From Dermatemys mawii (Eukaryota; Chordata; Testudines; Dermatemydidae), in contig ML677335.1 in the NCBI GenBank assembly GCA_007922305.1, forward strand, positions 39,314,642-39,378,641: DNA of 64,000 nucleotides, in the 5' to 3' direction. Below the pieces are notes generated by a model. The model ran no database searches, was not told the origin of the DNA, and saw only the letters and a list, made by a program, of their open reading frames with translations. How positions within the stretch are numbered: position 1 is the first letter of the stretch; every line of letters starts with the position of its first letter. Shown here piece after piece: positions 1 through 13,000 of this stretch. The position numbers were made by a program, and so were the translations under genes.

Positions 1-1754
1 CCTCTTTAGAGAGGAAGTAAATTTTATATGCAGACTTCTATTTAAATTCTAGAATCTACTTGCTTAGGAATTTGCATAGTATAATGGCTCTTAATGAGGC
101 ATATGGAATACTCTGCTTAGGGCTAGTATTGTATAGTCACTGAAAAAGTCCTCATGAAGAAATGAAGTCTGTTAGTAAATCTATTGTGTGGTGTTTATAG
201 TAGCACTGGAATGTCAAGTCTGGGGAATTTGGGGAACTGCAGTCCTGTTCCTCAGAAGCATATGAGAAAGCAAATTAATTGGACTGAGAAACTTATTTCA
301 TTGTGTTTATTCATTTTGTATAGGTTTTGGGGGGGGGGGTGGTTTGTGAGTGCATGGTTATGGAGTTTTGACCTGTTAGCTTTTTGCTTGTGACTACTTT
401 TTCCCTCTTCATAACCATTCAGTCAAAAATATATTTAACAGAATGGGAAATTTATCATTAAAAACAGCTTGAAAACAATCCTTGTGCGTAGTCAGTATAT
501 TGTTTTTTACTCATGAAATATTGCTCTTCTCAAAATTCATTTTTCAGAGTCTCACATGTACCTAACCTGCAGTTTAGGTCAAGGACTAACTCGCTTCAAA
601 ACTTGCAAACTTCAGCACTTTGTACCTGCAGTTTGGTTTAAAAACATGTTTAAGCCGAGTCAAAATTGCACTTTGTTTTTGTGTACCAAATCATGGCTTG
701 GTAGTCTGAATACAGAACACCTTTTTCCTTTTGGCGTGGCCCTCAGGATTTTGAGCGTGGGCTAAGTTACCCCTACAATTTCACCTACTGTATGCAATCC
801 CATCAAAACGGAGATGGGTCATATAGTTTGTCTCCCAGTGAGGACTCTTGAGGTATTGGCCATCCTTCCCAAACTTAGCCCTCCTTACAATTCAACCCAT
901 CCTTTTTCATAACAGCAGCTGCAAATGCTGCACTGACCCTGTGGGTAGAACAGGAAGCCTCTGAGCTGTGAAAGTGTGATGCCAGCTGTCTTTTGCTCTT
1001 TCCTCCTTGGAGACAGAGAGCAGTCAGCTCAAGGTCAGTTCTGAAGCCAGGTTTTCCATGAGAAACTTGATTGTATATTTACTCAGCTATCCATACGATG
1101 GTAGTTTAATAGATAGATCTTCTGTAGAGGATTCTTCTGATTTTCCTCCCCCATTTTGATACTTCCTGATGGCTCTGTGTTTTTTCCTGCTTAAAAAAAA
1201 AAAATCTTTATAGCATGTAGCCTCTTTATAGCTGATGACCCGTTTCCATTCAGTAGATACTGATCTGATTTGATGTGATTTTTTTCCCCCATTCCCTTCT
1301 CTGTGACTGTAATGGTGCTTGGAATGCACATGGGCACGAGGTGTATCTCTCACAGGCTCTTAATGTATTATCTATGCCTGGTAAGGTGCAATCTCAACCT
1401 CGTTTGCCCACAACTCCCAAAGGCAAAAGAAATAAAACAGTAGATTTCTCTGTTCTCTACAAACTGATGATCTGTAAGGAGATTCTTTAGTTTGCACTAA
1501 TGGCAGGGGAGACACTTGCAAATTACTGACAGATGTCTCAGTAATGGCATGGAGATGCTTTAAATTTGCAGGTGCCCTCAACTATATATCATAGGTAGCA
1601 TTCCCTGCTTACCGGATAGGCCCAGAGCCTGGCATAGTCTGACAATCAGGCTTACAGCTCTGGTTTCCAAGGTCAAAGCACAGTATACTAGCTTGCACAA
1701 GAACCATGTCTGGATCATGCCAAGTGTTTGCGTGAGAACGCAAAATATGCCAGC

Positions 1755-2400
1755 GGCATATATGAATTGCCATGCTAGACCAGACTAGAAGTCCGTTAAG
1801 TCAGGTACCCTGTTTCTGCCATCGGCAATAACCAGATGCTTCAGGAAGAAAAGGTGCAAAAAAGATCCTTTTGTATAAATTTTTAGAAGAATATACTCCT
1901 AGGAGAAGTTTCTTCCAAACTCCCATCAGTTAGTGGTTGGCTTATGCTCTAAAGCGTGAGGATTTATATCCTTCATTATTTTTTAAAGTCTATCAACATA
2001 ACTGTGGATGCTTTTATTATTCATATGGACATCCTAAGTCTCTTCTGAATCTCACTGAGCTCTTGGCCTCATATCTTGTGGCAATAAACTTCACAGATTA
2101 ACTACATGTTGTGTTAAAAAGAAATACTTTTTTAAATCAAATTTAAATTTGTTGCCCTTAATTTAGCTGATGTCCCTTTGTTCCCTTATCAAAATAAGGC
2201 GAATAGGAGCATCCAATTTACTGCCCGTATCCCCCACATTTTCCATACCTCTAATTTATCTCCTTTCTAAACCACGGCACTGGTAATTTCTGATGCCCAG
2301 ATCTGGGACCCCATTTCTCCCCCTTCCTCACCTTTGCTACATCTTTTCCCAGATGGAGTGTCCAGAACAGAGCACATTATTTCAGGTAAAAACAGAACAT
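1755..2400. repeat. CR1-like LINE fragment
   Basis: Stretches such as CCAGATGCTTCAGGAAGAAA, GAGCTCTTGGCCTCATATC and TTGTGGCAATAAACTTCACA resemble a sauropsid LINE 3' region that I recall as CR1-like. It is diverged; family assignment is from memory. Confidence 0.5.
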
Positions 2401-2659
2401 CAATTTCGGTAATGGTGTATTTTCAGTAATTATTATTGATCACATTTTATATACATTGTAAAAAAAATTGCTTTATTTTTACTGCTTCTATGCAACAAGT
2501 ACTTGCTTTTCCTTTTTAATTAAAAATCTTCAGTTGCAACCACCCAGCCCTTCTCATATCCCTAAATGGGTTCTGGCCATATGGGGCAGGAGTTCTGGAG
2601 ATGGGGGTTGGGGGCCCTTCTGGGACAGAAATGGTTGAGAAGGACTGCACTAGTAAACT

Positions 2660-2925
2660 AAGGGCTTGTCTGCATGTATAGCATTGCTATAGCACTTTAG
2701 TGAAGAAGCTACTATGCTGACGAGAGAGCTTCTCCCGTTGGCGAAGTTAATTCACCTCCAAGAGAGGCAGTTGCTAGGCAGATGAGAGAAGCTCTCCCTT
2801 CAACATTCGCAGTCTGTGCCATGGGTGAGGTTGGTAAAACTCTGTCACTTGTGGGTGGGGATTTCTCGCACCCCTGAGTGACGTAGTTAAACTCCTATAA
2901 GTTTGTAGTGTGAATGAATGCCCTT
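2660..2925. mobile_element. 'GTCTACAC'-type nonautonomous DNA element
   Basis: The left end is AAGGGCTTGTCTGCATG. The right end, TAGTGTGAATGAATGCCCTT, is an imperfect inverted copy. It resembles a very common turtle short element with Harbinger-like features. Confidence 0.5.
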
Positions 2926-3029
2926 ATTTTTTTTAAAAAAATAGGTGTTCTGCGAAGTTTTGCTGTTTACTGCACTATTTAATGGATGCTCTTGAACACA
3001 TAGGAAGCATTTAGTTGTATAGATTCACA

Positions 3030-3725
3030 CTACAATAAGATTATCCAGAGGAGAGCAGCAAAAATAAGAGGTTTAGAAAACCTGATCTATGAAGAAAGGT
3101 TTAAAAAAAATTGGGCATGCTTAGTCTTGAGGAAGAAAAGCTGGTAAGTCTTCACATAAGTTAAGAATCAGAGGGGTAGCCGTGTTAGTCTGGAATTGCA
3201 GAAGTGACAGAGTCCTGTGGCACCTTAAAGAGTAACTAAAAGTATTAAAGCATAAGCTTTCGTGGGCTAATACCCACTTCGTCGGATGCATGCAGTGGAA
3301 GTATCCTGGGGCAGGTATAAATAGGTAGGCAAGAACCAGGTTAAAGATAACAGGGTGGGTCCAATGAGGCTGAACCAGGTGTTATCTTTAATCAGGGAGT
3401 TAAGAGCTATTACAAAGCAGACAGTAATCGATTTTTCTCCATGTATGCTGAAAGTGGGACAAGAAGTAATGGGTTTACCCTGCAGCAAGAGAGATGTATG
3501 ATAGACACCAGAAAATTTTTTTTAATGATAAGAGTAGTTAAACTCTGAAATATCCTTCCAAGGGAGGTTGTGGAGTCCCCATCTTGGAAGTTTTTAAGAA
3601 CAGGTTGAACAAACACCTGTCAAAGATGGTCTAGGTTGACTTGGCCCTGCCTCAGGGCAAGGGGCTGGATTTGATGACTTCTTGATTTCCTTCCAGCCCA
3701 ACATTTCTATAGCTCTATAAAAGGA
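3030..3725 (+). repeat. CR1 LINE 3' end, interrupted
   Basis: 3030-3160 and 3500-3725 read like the two parts of a CR1 3' terminus. The second part contains CCAAGGGAGGTTGTGGAGTC, GGGCTGGATTTGATGACTTC and a CATTTCTATAGCTCTATA tail, matching the CR1 ending with short ATTCTAT-like repeats. The middle is occupied by another repeat. Confidence 0.65.
3166..3300. repeat. Turtle-type interspersed repeat inside CR1
   Basis: It contains GGGGTAGCCGTGTTAGTCTG, CAGAGTCCTGTGGCACCTTA and GCATAAGCTTTCGTGGGCTA, a repeat I recognise as very abundant in turtle genomes. The insertion may extend to about 3490. The class is not assigned here. Confidence 0.65.
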
Positions 3726-3773
3726 AAATGCGGAATGATGGAAGTGCCTTTGTTTCTTTTTGTTGTTGTTTAG

Positions 3774-4086
3774 GTTTGAGTCAGTTCAGCAAGAGCTAAG
3801 CAAAGCAACTGCGCAGAACAAGGAGTTGCAGAGAGAGATGGAGCGGTTACAGTCAGAAGTGACACGGTTCAAAACAATGCAGTTGAAGGCAGTGAAGGAT
3901 GCAGAGAAGTACAAGGAAGAGAGAGACTCTGTTTTCAATGAATATCGCCTCATAATGAGTGAGAGAGACCAAGTGATTAAAGAAGTGGATAAGCTTCAAA
4001 CTGAGCTAGAGCTTGCAGAGTCCAAACTGAAAAACACTTCCTCAGAGAAAAGAGTGGCTAGTGAAGAGATGGAAGCTTTAAGACAG
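3774..4086 (+). CDS. DLG5: DLG5 exon 1 of window, coiled coil
   Basis: The acceptor follows a T-rich tract ending TTTAG and the donor is CAG|GTACCA. The exon starts on codon position 3 and ends in phase 0. It encodes residues 1-104, beginning FESVQQELSKATAQ. The sequence is Glu/Lys/Gln-rich with heptad-like spacing and includes the conserved stretch RLIMSERDQVIKEVDKLQTE. This is the coiled-coil part of DLG5, which mediates partner binding and self-association. Translation past the donor runs in frame for only 24 intronic codons before a stop. Confidence 0.95.
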
Positions 4087-7000
4087 GTACCAAGGGACCT
4101 CTTTGTTGTGGGTGGGAGGATAAAGAGGTTTTACCAGTGCTGTCTTGAAGCTGTGTAAAAAAAAATGTGTGCCCAAATGATGGGAAGCGTGGCTTCATTG
4201 TGAAAAGGAAATACCCTGCTGACGTTCTCCTGGCGGCACTCCTTACCGAATACAATCGAGTACCTGTCAGCTGCATTCTGCCGTGCACTTGACTTGTTCT
4301 GTTCAGTTCATTTCAAATTCTTCATTTTAACAAGCCAACCTTTTGTATCCTGCAAGTGATGCACTGTATAACAATAGGTAGAACTCAAATGGATATATAA
4401 TTTTTTTCTTTTATTTTTAACTGGTAGCTGAGACACACATCTAGGTATCTATTAAGAAACAAGACCTAGCATTATAAAATAGTCTCAGCCTCATTTTACC
4501 AGCTACTCAAAGACTACAATTATTCCCCCTTTCTTTGTCATTTAGCCTCTCAGAATTAGAGGACATTTGGCACTGTGACTTAGAGAAATGCAGGCACTGC
4601 TTTAGAAATCATATTAATTCAAAGGTGGTATTACGTCAGCACTATATTCTTAAAATATTTAAAACACGAGTGGTGTTGGTACGATTTACAAATGCAGCTT
4701 GCTGCTAAATAGTATTCACTTGGTCATTTTCAAATATTTTGCTTAGGTATGATTCACATACAACCAAATATTTTTCTAGGGCCCACAAATCATTTTTTTG
4801 TCTTTTCTTTCACATACTTGTCATTGATCACAAATAATAATCCTTTATATAAAATTATCCAACTGCAGCACTTCTGAAAACCAGATCTCTTTTATTAGGT
4901 ACATAAAGATGAGTTTGGCTATGTAGCCAACAGTCAAGCAACCAAGTTCAAAAAAGTTTGGCCTAACAGTTGAACGTAAGTTCCAGATCGCTGGCACCTA
5001 CTAAATCACTAAGGCCTGGTCTGTACTTAAAAACAAATAAAATAAATGAATGATGTAGCTGTCACTCAGCTGTGAAAATGTTTGCACCTGAGCACCATAG
5101 TTAGGTCAATCAAACCCATTGTGGATATGGTGAGGTTAATAGAAGGAATCTTCTGTTGACTGAGGTACCACCAGTCAGAGAGGTGGATTAATTGCTTTGA
5201 TAGAAAAACCCCTTCCATTGATATGGGAAGTATCCTTACTACAGCTAGAGAGAGGCATAGCTGCAGTGCTCTCGCGTAAACATGGCCAAAAGGTAAGGTT
5301 TTCAGAAGCTCTCTGTGTTAGCTTAACTCCGATCCCATTGAAGACAATCATAGTTTTACCATTAACTTTAGTAAAAGCAGAGTAAGGGTAATTCTGAACA
5401 CTTCTGTAAATCTCACCCAAAGTTTACTGAATGCTCATGATTTGTCTTAACAATGAACATCGTTCCTACAGCAATTTGCTTGGGTGCTTATTAAGCATAG
5501 GATTAAAAAATAAAATAAACAAGCATTCCTGGAGAGCTAGCTCACAATCTTGAAAGCCCAGTTGGCTGAGTAGTTGAATAAGGGCAGGAAGGAGATAATT
5601 CTGATGAACAAGATGCTAGTTGCTGATACATTTTTTTAAAATAAAATGTTAGGAATATTTTTTTAAGGGCAGATAGAACTCCTGTGTCTGTATAGTGAGG
5701 CTGCTGCTGTAGCTTTTGCTAGAACAACTCTTTTAATTAAATAAATTAACATGAATGTGTTGGCACTTCAGTTTTTCTTTATAATTTATGGAGATATTGT
5801 GCCTCTGAGTAAGGTGTTCCTTTGTTAGTTAATGCTGACCATCTGAATTTGCATTTATCTGGTTCTGACTGGATCTAGTACTTGGGCAGGATTTGAGAGG
5901 GATATACAGGTGATTTATTGATCAAGTGATACATTCGCTTGGAGAACCATACATGAGCATCCGATGTAAATGGGATTATCCTTTCAATGAGTAAAACTAC
6001 GTCTGGTACTGCAATTGCTGCCTGTTGTGTGTAGCTCCACCTAGTGATATGTTGCAGTTATAACTGTCATGTATTATGGTCCCAGCTATTTATCTAAACA
6101 GCACTGCATCAATTTAAACTGTTTTAAATGTTCATCTTGCAGTATGTCTGTGCATAGTGATAGTTTTTGTGCTATTAAAATGTAAAAGCTACCAAAGGTG
6201 GGGTTTTTCTTATAATTTTAGCTTTTAAAAATGAAATGAGCCATGAACTCTCAGACTGAGTGCTACTCCTTAGTTTCTAAATCTTCATGGGGTCCCGTAT
6301 GCTCGAACACAGATGGCTTAAACCATATCCAGACACTTCTGAAATGTATGACGCACATAGGTGGTAGAACAAATCAAAAGTAAAACAGTAAAATCAAAAG
6401 TAAAAAAGTAATGACTGGCTGTCATTGTAGATGGCTTTTTCTTTTTAGGTCAAGGAGAGTAAATGCCATTCGCCAGACGGTAAACGTCTTGGTACAAAGC
6501 TTTTTTTTTATTATTATTATTATTTTATTATTTTGGATTAAACCATATCCAAACACTTCCAAACCATTCGGCAGAGTGGTAAACGTCTTGGTACAAAGCT
6601 TTTTTGGGGGGGCGGAGGGGAGGGGGATTAAACCATATCCAGACACTTCTGAAATGTATGACGCACACAGGTGGTAGAACAAATCAGAAGTAGGAAAACC
6701 TGAATTAAGCGTTCTTATTGTGGACAATTTCAGGCAAGAGCCCAATGATTTTAGCCATACACAGAGCTTTCAATAAGGTATTGTTTGTCTGTTTTTGCAG
6801 GCTCAGGTAGCCTGTCATACCATTTTACTTTTAGGATGCGGGTATATGATACTGTTACTCAGCAATTCAGTTAGCTTGTTCCTTTGCCGAACAAGTTGTC
6901 TTCACTCTAATATCTAACCGGGCTCTTAATCACAATGTATTTACATTTGGAAACTTCCTACAAGAGTAAGAATTTTTATCACAGATGTAAAGAGCACTTC

Positions 7001-10000
7001 ACTTTCTGCCTGTGAACTAGCTACGTTTTCCATCTGATTATATAGTAATGAAACTATGTAATTTGAGTTGCACACACCTGTAGGCAGAAACAAATTGAGC
7101 AAGAATGAGCAACATTTGCCCTATCATTATTAGCACTGTCCCACGCTTATAGTTGTAGCAGTACCTTTTGTAAATAATAGCTGCAATATGGCAGTTCTTG
7201 TTTACCAAAAGAATAGTATAAACTCTTCAGTGGGGATTTGGGACTGAAGTTCCAAATTTTTTTATATTTACAGCATCCATTTCTGTTTGCTTAAGAGAAG
7301 AGAATTCTCTGGTGAACTGGATATACAACCATGTTAGCAATCTTCCTTTCAACACTGGTAGTCTCTGTTTTCACCTACTCCTACCCAGAAGTCCTGCTTT
7401 CCCACCATTGTGTGGAATTTAATACTCCCACCCTATTCAGCCATCATGCCAGTGCCATGCAGAATGATTCTTCAGACCAGAGTGCTGGATTTTCTATCAG
7501 GAATTGTTTTGACAGGCATCAGATGATGATTGATCTTGTTCAGTCTAAACCACATAAAACAAATAAAGCTGAGAGGAGGCCTTACTATTGGTTGGAGAGA
7601 AGATGTCTGTTGTAAATCAGCCAGTTGCTTTATTTTATGTCAGTGTGAGCACCCCTCAGAAAATTATGGCAATGCCTAATTTTTCTAAAGTTTCAAAGTA
7701 TGATTTTCTAATATTTATAAGTCTTTACAGGAATTATTCCTCTGCCCTAATGCTTGTTGGTCTTTTGGCTCTGCTAAACAATGATGAAGCTTTATTACTT
7801 CTATATCACCTTTATCCAAGGATTTCAAAGCACTTTCTGCAGAGCAATTATTCAAGCCATGCTACAAACTGATGTGGTGGGTCTGATTTTTTTTTTCCTG
7901 AGGTACTAAACAGCCACAGCTACCACTGAAGTCAGCACCTCAGTAAATCAGGGCAAGTGATTTGTTCAAGGTCACACAAACTGAGTGAGTGGTGGGAATA
8001 GAACCCAGGAGTCCTGGTCAAGTCTCCTACTCTACCTACTATACACAAATCTCTGTGGCAATACAACAGCAGAATTGTTTTTATGATCTTAACAGTACTA
8101 TTTAAGTCTCCGAAGAATCTTTCTTCCTGGTGTTGCACAGGCCCATTAGTAGTACGTTCACACCTTGCGGTTGACTCGCATGCTATATTCAATATAATGT
8201 ATTGTTCAGTCTTTTTCTGGCATATCATATTCTTATCTTATAATTAACATTTCACGATACATGTACACACAATTGGTATCTTACACTGTCAGATATTCAT
8301 GTCCCTTTAAAACAACTGCAAAGGTCCAGGGCACTCTTTCACTTAGGTTGGAAAATATTCTCTTAGCCGTGCAATAATGAAGGAAATTGGTTTGAAATAA
8401 CACGAAAGGGAAAGATTTGTGCTTGTATTCTGCAAAAGGGAGCTGTATAGCACTATGTAATTACAACATTGAATAAAAATATGTTTTAAAATATATATGA
8501 TTGTTTTGTGTTAAATCTGACTGGCTATCCAGAACTCCTGAGGATTTGCAACAAATGTCTTCTCTCCAGGTTTCTCAGAATCATCAGTTTTCCTCCAGTA
8601 TGTGCTTTATTATTTAGACAGCAGGGTGTTTAAAGGTGGTGGTATGGCAGTTTTAACACTTTGCTGACTGTTGTTAGCTAGTCTTTTTCTGCATTTAATG
8701 TGGGGACAGAGCTGTACAATTCCCTTTTTGCAGAATATTTGTTATACACCCCAAGTTTTTAAGGTGTCAATGTGTATTCAACTGGAAAGAAGAAATATTG
8801 CTCTGTACCTAACACCCTGCAAACAATGGGTCTCGTTGTAGGAGCTAAACTCAGCTCTAGTGGAAAGAGATCGAGCAATTTGTGAGAGGAATGAGTTGCT
8901 GGAAAAATACTGTCATGAAGTGAAGGACAAGGCTGAGGCCCAGAAGGAACTTGATCAAGCTTGCAAGGATATAGAGACAGTGAAGGAAGAAAGAGATGTT
9001 GCCAGGAAAGAGAGAACAGAAGCTATCATCCAGAGAGACCATCTGCTAAGGGAATATTACCAAGCTCGTCAGGTACTGGCTGTCATTGTAGATGGCTTTT
9101 TCTTTTTAGGTCGAGGAGAGTAAATGCCATTCGGCAGACAAGTAAACGTCTTGGTACAAAACTTTTTTTTCTTAAAGTCAGTGAAGAATACTTCATATGT
9201 ATGCGTGCACACATCCCTTAGGAGGGGGAGTGACTAGGCTATTTGTTTAAAATCAGTCAGTCACAGTTCTTAAGTTTCCATTTATAAAGGGTTACTACAG
9301 GGTTAAACAGGTTGTTATAGCCCAACAGTTCATCAGGTTACAGTAGTGGTGTGGTTGGAGCATCTCCCGCTTGTGGATCCTCCAGGACCCCACTGAGCCA
9401 GGCTCTTTCCCACCAGCTAGTTTTCCCATCAGTCTCATTCCAGTTCTGGATAGGGTTGAGGGTCTCAACCCCCAAAGTGTTTAATAACAAAAAAAATCCC
9501 CAAACACTAGGCTCTCCCCCAATCTTCCGGTGGGAGGAGGGCTGGACGGCATGTCCCTGTCCTTTCCTTTGGGGTTGGTTCCACCACTAGTCTCTTATTT
9601 GAGTGGTGTTCACTCCTTGGGGTCTGGCTGTTCCTACAGTGGCTGCTCCGGCTAGCAGGCTCTTCGCCTGTCAACCCTGAACAGAGCCAGGTGGTCTTTT
9701 TGTTCTGCTTCCTGGCTTGGCATTGGTGCAGGTGTAGCAGGGTGGGCCTAGCTGCATCCAGAGGCACTCCTTACCCCTTCTTTGCTGGTATGGGGCCTCT
9801 GTGCCCCATCTCTGTCACTTAAAACAATCTGTAATACCTTCTGCTGGTGTGCTCCTATATATCTGTTACATAGCTACTTATGTCTGTAACATGCTTATTA
9901 TGTGTGCCAACAATTTAAATCTTTTATAAAGCAATTTATAAATGAAACAATATGAAATGTGACTAAAAAGATTTTCTGTTCTGCATAAATTCTTTACATT

Positions 10001-13000
10001 CAGCCACACTGCGATGTTCAGATCATTAAAGGGATAGATGGAATACATCAAGCTGTGGCTGTTAGTAGTAATTGTATAGATGAGTTAAAATATTATTGCA
10101 GTTTTGCATTTTTATAGATCTCTTGTTTGTAATATATGACATACATAATTCTACTGTAATGTAATAATATGTAAATCCTACAGTATCCCTGCTTCTCATG
10201 CTTGAGAAACAACTACAGGATTTACAGTAATTTTTATATTAGAGAAGATCCTTCAGAAGGTTTTTTTTGTGTTGAGAAAGGCATATTTTCATTTATCTAA
10301 TTTCATTATAGTATCAGTCCTTGATTATAATAGGCTCTCTTTAACACAAAAACTCCCACATCCTCAGCTTCCTATGCCATGTATATTTGTCAATCTTAAA
10401 TCAGCATCCAAGTGAGCAATACAACTAGGAATTCAACTGGACTGTGCAGAACCTTTTTATTTTCAGTTGGCTCTCATGCCTCCAACTCAGACTTGTTGTG
10501 CAGAAAGCTTTCCTCCATTTCCCCCCATCAAAAGCAACTGATATGAGAAGACCTTGGCTTGACTTGCAGTCCTCTTCAAAGGATCAGCAGGAGTTTTGGA
10601 ATACCTCATGTATGCAGGACCAGCAGCACCTGTCACTCAGCAGTGTGCCCCCACCTCCCAGATAGGTAAAGAGTTGCATTTGATGGACTCCAAAGGAGGA
10701 GCCCTACCAAATCCTCTGCTGAATGAGAGATGGCTGTGACAACAGATTTTATGGATCTGTACAGCAAGGGAGATGCAGAGAAGGAACTGTAAAGCTCCAA
10801 CACAAGACCTTCAAGAGGAGTGAAATGTGACTTCTTAGGGTCTATCTTTATTTTATGATGGGGAGTGGAGGATCCTAAACAAGCTCAGTGGAGATCTATG
10901 TGATATAATCACTGCTGGATACATAATACATAGGGTCAAATCTCAGTAGTCGTGGGTTGATTTGGGGGTTTTGGGGGAGGAGTGGAAGAGTGAGAAGGGA
11001 AATAGCACAACGAAGGGCAAGACATGAATTTTTGTGGCTTTTGTTAGTTCTCATGAATTACTATTACGCTTTTTGGAGTGGTGGGTCAGAATGTGGCCGA
11101 TTGTAAGCATGAATGGCTACAATTAAAATCATTTGGAGAGGAATGCAGCCCTAAAAGTGTACTATCCTGAGTGTATTGACTCTCCTAGCATTGGTAGGAC
11201 CCCGTACATGTATTTAGACCCTGTTACTGCAAACACACAGTCAACTTTACTCAAGAGAGTGGTCCCATTGAGTTCAAGACTACTCACATATGTCAAATTG
11301 AGCTGACTTGTAACTATCTGCAGGATTAGGGCTTGAAATGTGGTGGTGTTGTTAAAATAAACTTGTTTCTCTTGTGTGCACACATGGAAGTGTGTTCTCT
11401 AAGTCAGCGTTGTCATTGTCACCATTTTCTTTGGTATTCAAATTATGCAATGGTAGAGAGATGCGGGATTTTGTTTTTTAAATAAAAGGAGAAATAAAAT
11501 CTTTTCTAAAACATTGAATTCAAACAAACTACTTGGAGATCCATTATTCTCCTTGGGAGATTGGGGATTGTGAATCACAAGTGTAGGTGCACTGTAGATC
11601 TGTATGTCTAATTTTTTTACTGCCTGTCACAGGATCAGTCCTAGACACTAAAATAGCCAGTCTGTGCCATGATTGTTCACAGTTTTTATGTAGTTTCTAT
11701 CTGTCCTTAGACATCTTCCATCTCTCTGTGCTAAACAGATCAATGAGTCAAGGTGTCTCAGAAATATGAAGTGTATATTAATTTTGCTCTAAGATGAAGA
11801 ATCTTCTACCATAGATCACAGTCCTATGAGGAGTTGACCGGCGTCTGTTCCTGTTGACTAAAATGATTGGAGCCAATCCAGAACTCTTTACGCAGACAAA
11901 GTTCCCACTGGTTTTGGGATTTCCGCTGAATGCTAGTTTAGTCTGTGGAAGGATTTCAGGACTGAACCCTTCATCTAACAAACCTGTAGTAAGGGTTACA
12001 AAACCCAGTTTGCGTACTTATTCAATGAACTGTACATAAAATATATATTTCTATATATTTGAACTCATAGATACAAGATTCTGCTACATTGGACATAGAA
12101 AGAGCTAACAAAGAAATTGAAATGCTTCGAAAGCAATATGAGGCCATGTCACAGGAGCTAAAGGAAGCCATCCAGGAAGCAGAAGTAGCCAAATGTCGGC
12201 GAGATTGGGCCTTTCAAGAACGGGACAAGATAGTTGCAGAAAGAGAGAGCATACGGTAAACATGTTAGATGACATGCTAGAGCTCTTCATAATCTCAATG
12301 GCTAAATGGCAATGGTGTTCTTGTAGTGCAGCTGACTCTTTCTGGGTTTGACAGTTTTTGGTAGCACATCTTTTAACTTTTTTGAGCCAGTGCATGATTT
12401 TATCGCAGTGTACTTAAGTAATAGGAAGGACACCCATTCTAATTTGGTAGGGTCTTCCAAGACACCCTTCTTAACAACCTACCCCTTCATCACCATACTA
12501 ACTTCTCTCTGGTAAACATCCCTCCAGAGCCCATCAGCACAGCAGTTGGAGTGGTAACAAGGTACTCTTTCTCCACACGTAGTAGCCAACTCTGTAGTAC
12601 CCATGGTCTAAAAAGCAAGGGACCTGAAGCCTGATTTCTGAGAATCTAGTCACTGTCTTACAGTCTTACCTAACACTCTTTTTGTTCTAGATAAACACGA
12701 AGTAGAAAAGTGGAATTTCTAAAGGAAGGATTTTGTAGTGGTTAAAGGACATGAATGAGTGTAAAGATTCATGGTTCTGTAAGTTAGTAAATATAAGTTG
12801 CAGCTTTAAAGTTGTACCTGAACATCTGTTGTTTTCAAAGGACTTTGTGTGACAACTTGAGGAGAGAGCGAGACAGAGCTGTGAGTGACTTGGCAGAGGC
12901 TCTTCGCAATCTCGATGACATGAGAAAGCAAAAAAATGATGCTGTGCGTGAACTGAAGGAATTAAAGTATGTTATAAAATGATTTCATTGCATAATGAAA

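Larger units (their letters stand above)
1..3773 (+). other. Upstream DLG5 intron (partial)
   Basis: It holds CR1-like fragments, a 'GTCTACAC'-type element at 2660-2925, a hAT-like tail near 2555-2653 (ending GGTTGAGAAGGACTGC) and a turtle interspersed repeat near 3166-3300. Nothing recognised in 1-1750. Confidence 0.7.
4087..8841 (+). other. DLG5 intron 1
   Basis: It contains a short DNA element (5011-5290), the mosaic local duplication (6318-6692) and an L2/MIR-like tail (7780-8060). The rest is AT-rich unique-looking sequence with nothing recognised. Confidence 0.7.
9073..12070 (+). other. DLG5 intron 2
   Basis: It starts with the copied block 9075-9170, then a GC-richer stretch of unknown origin (9350-9830) and a palindromic repeat near 11215-11335. 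The remainder shows nothing recognised. Confidence 0.7.

Noticed and set aside
6411..6745. Open frames with repeated peptide on both strands
   Set aside because: They are the local duplication units; no splice or conservation support.
7331..7872. Two adjacent 94-codon frames in intron 1
   Set aside because: No similarity recognised, AT-rich intron composition, and partial overlap with an L2/MIR-like repeat.
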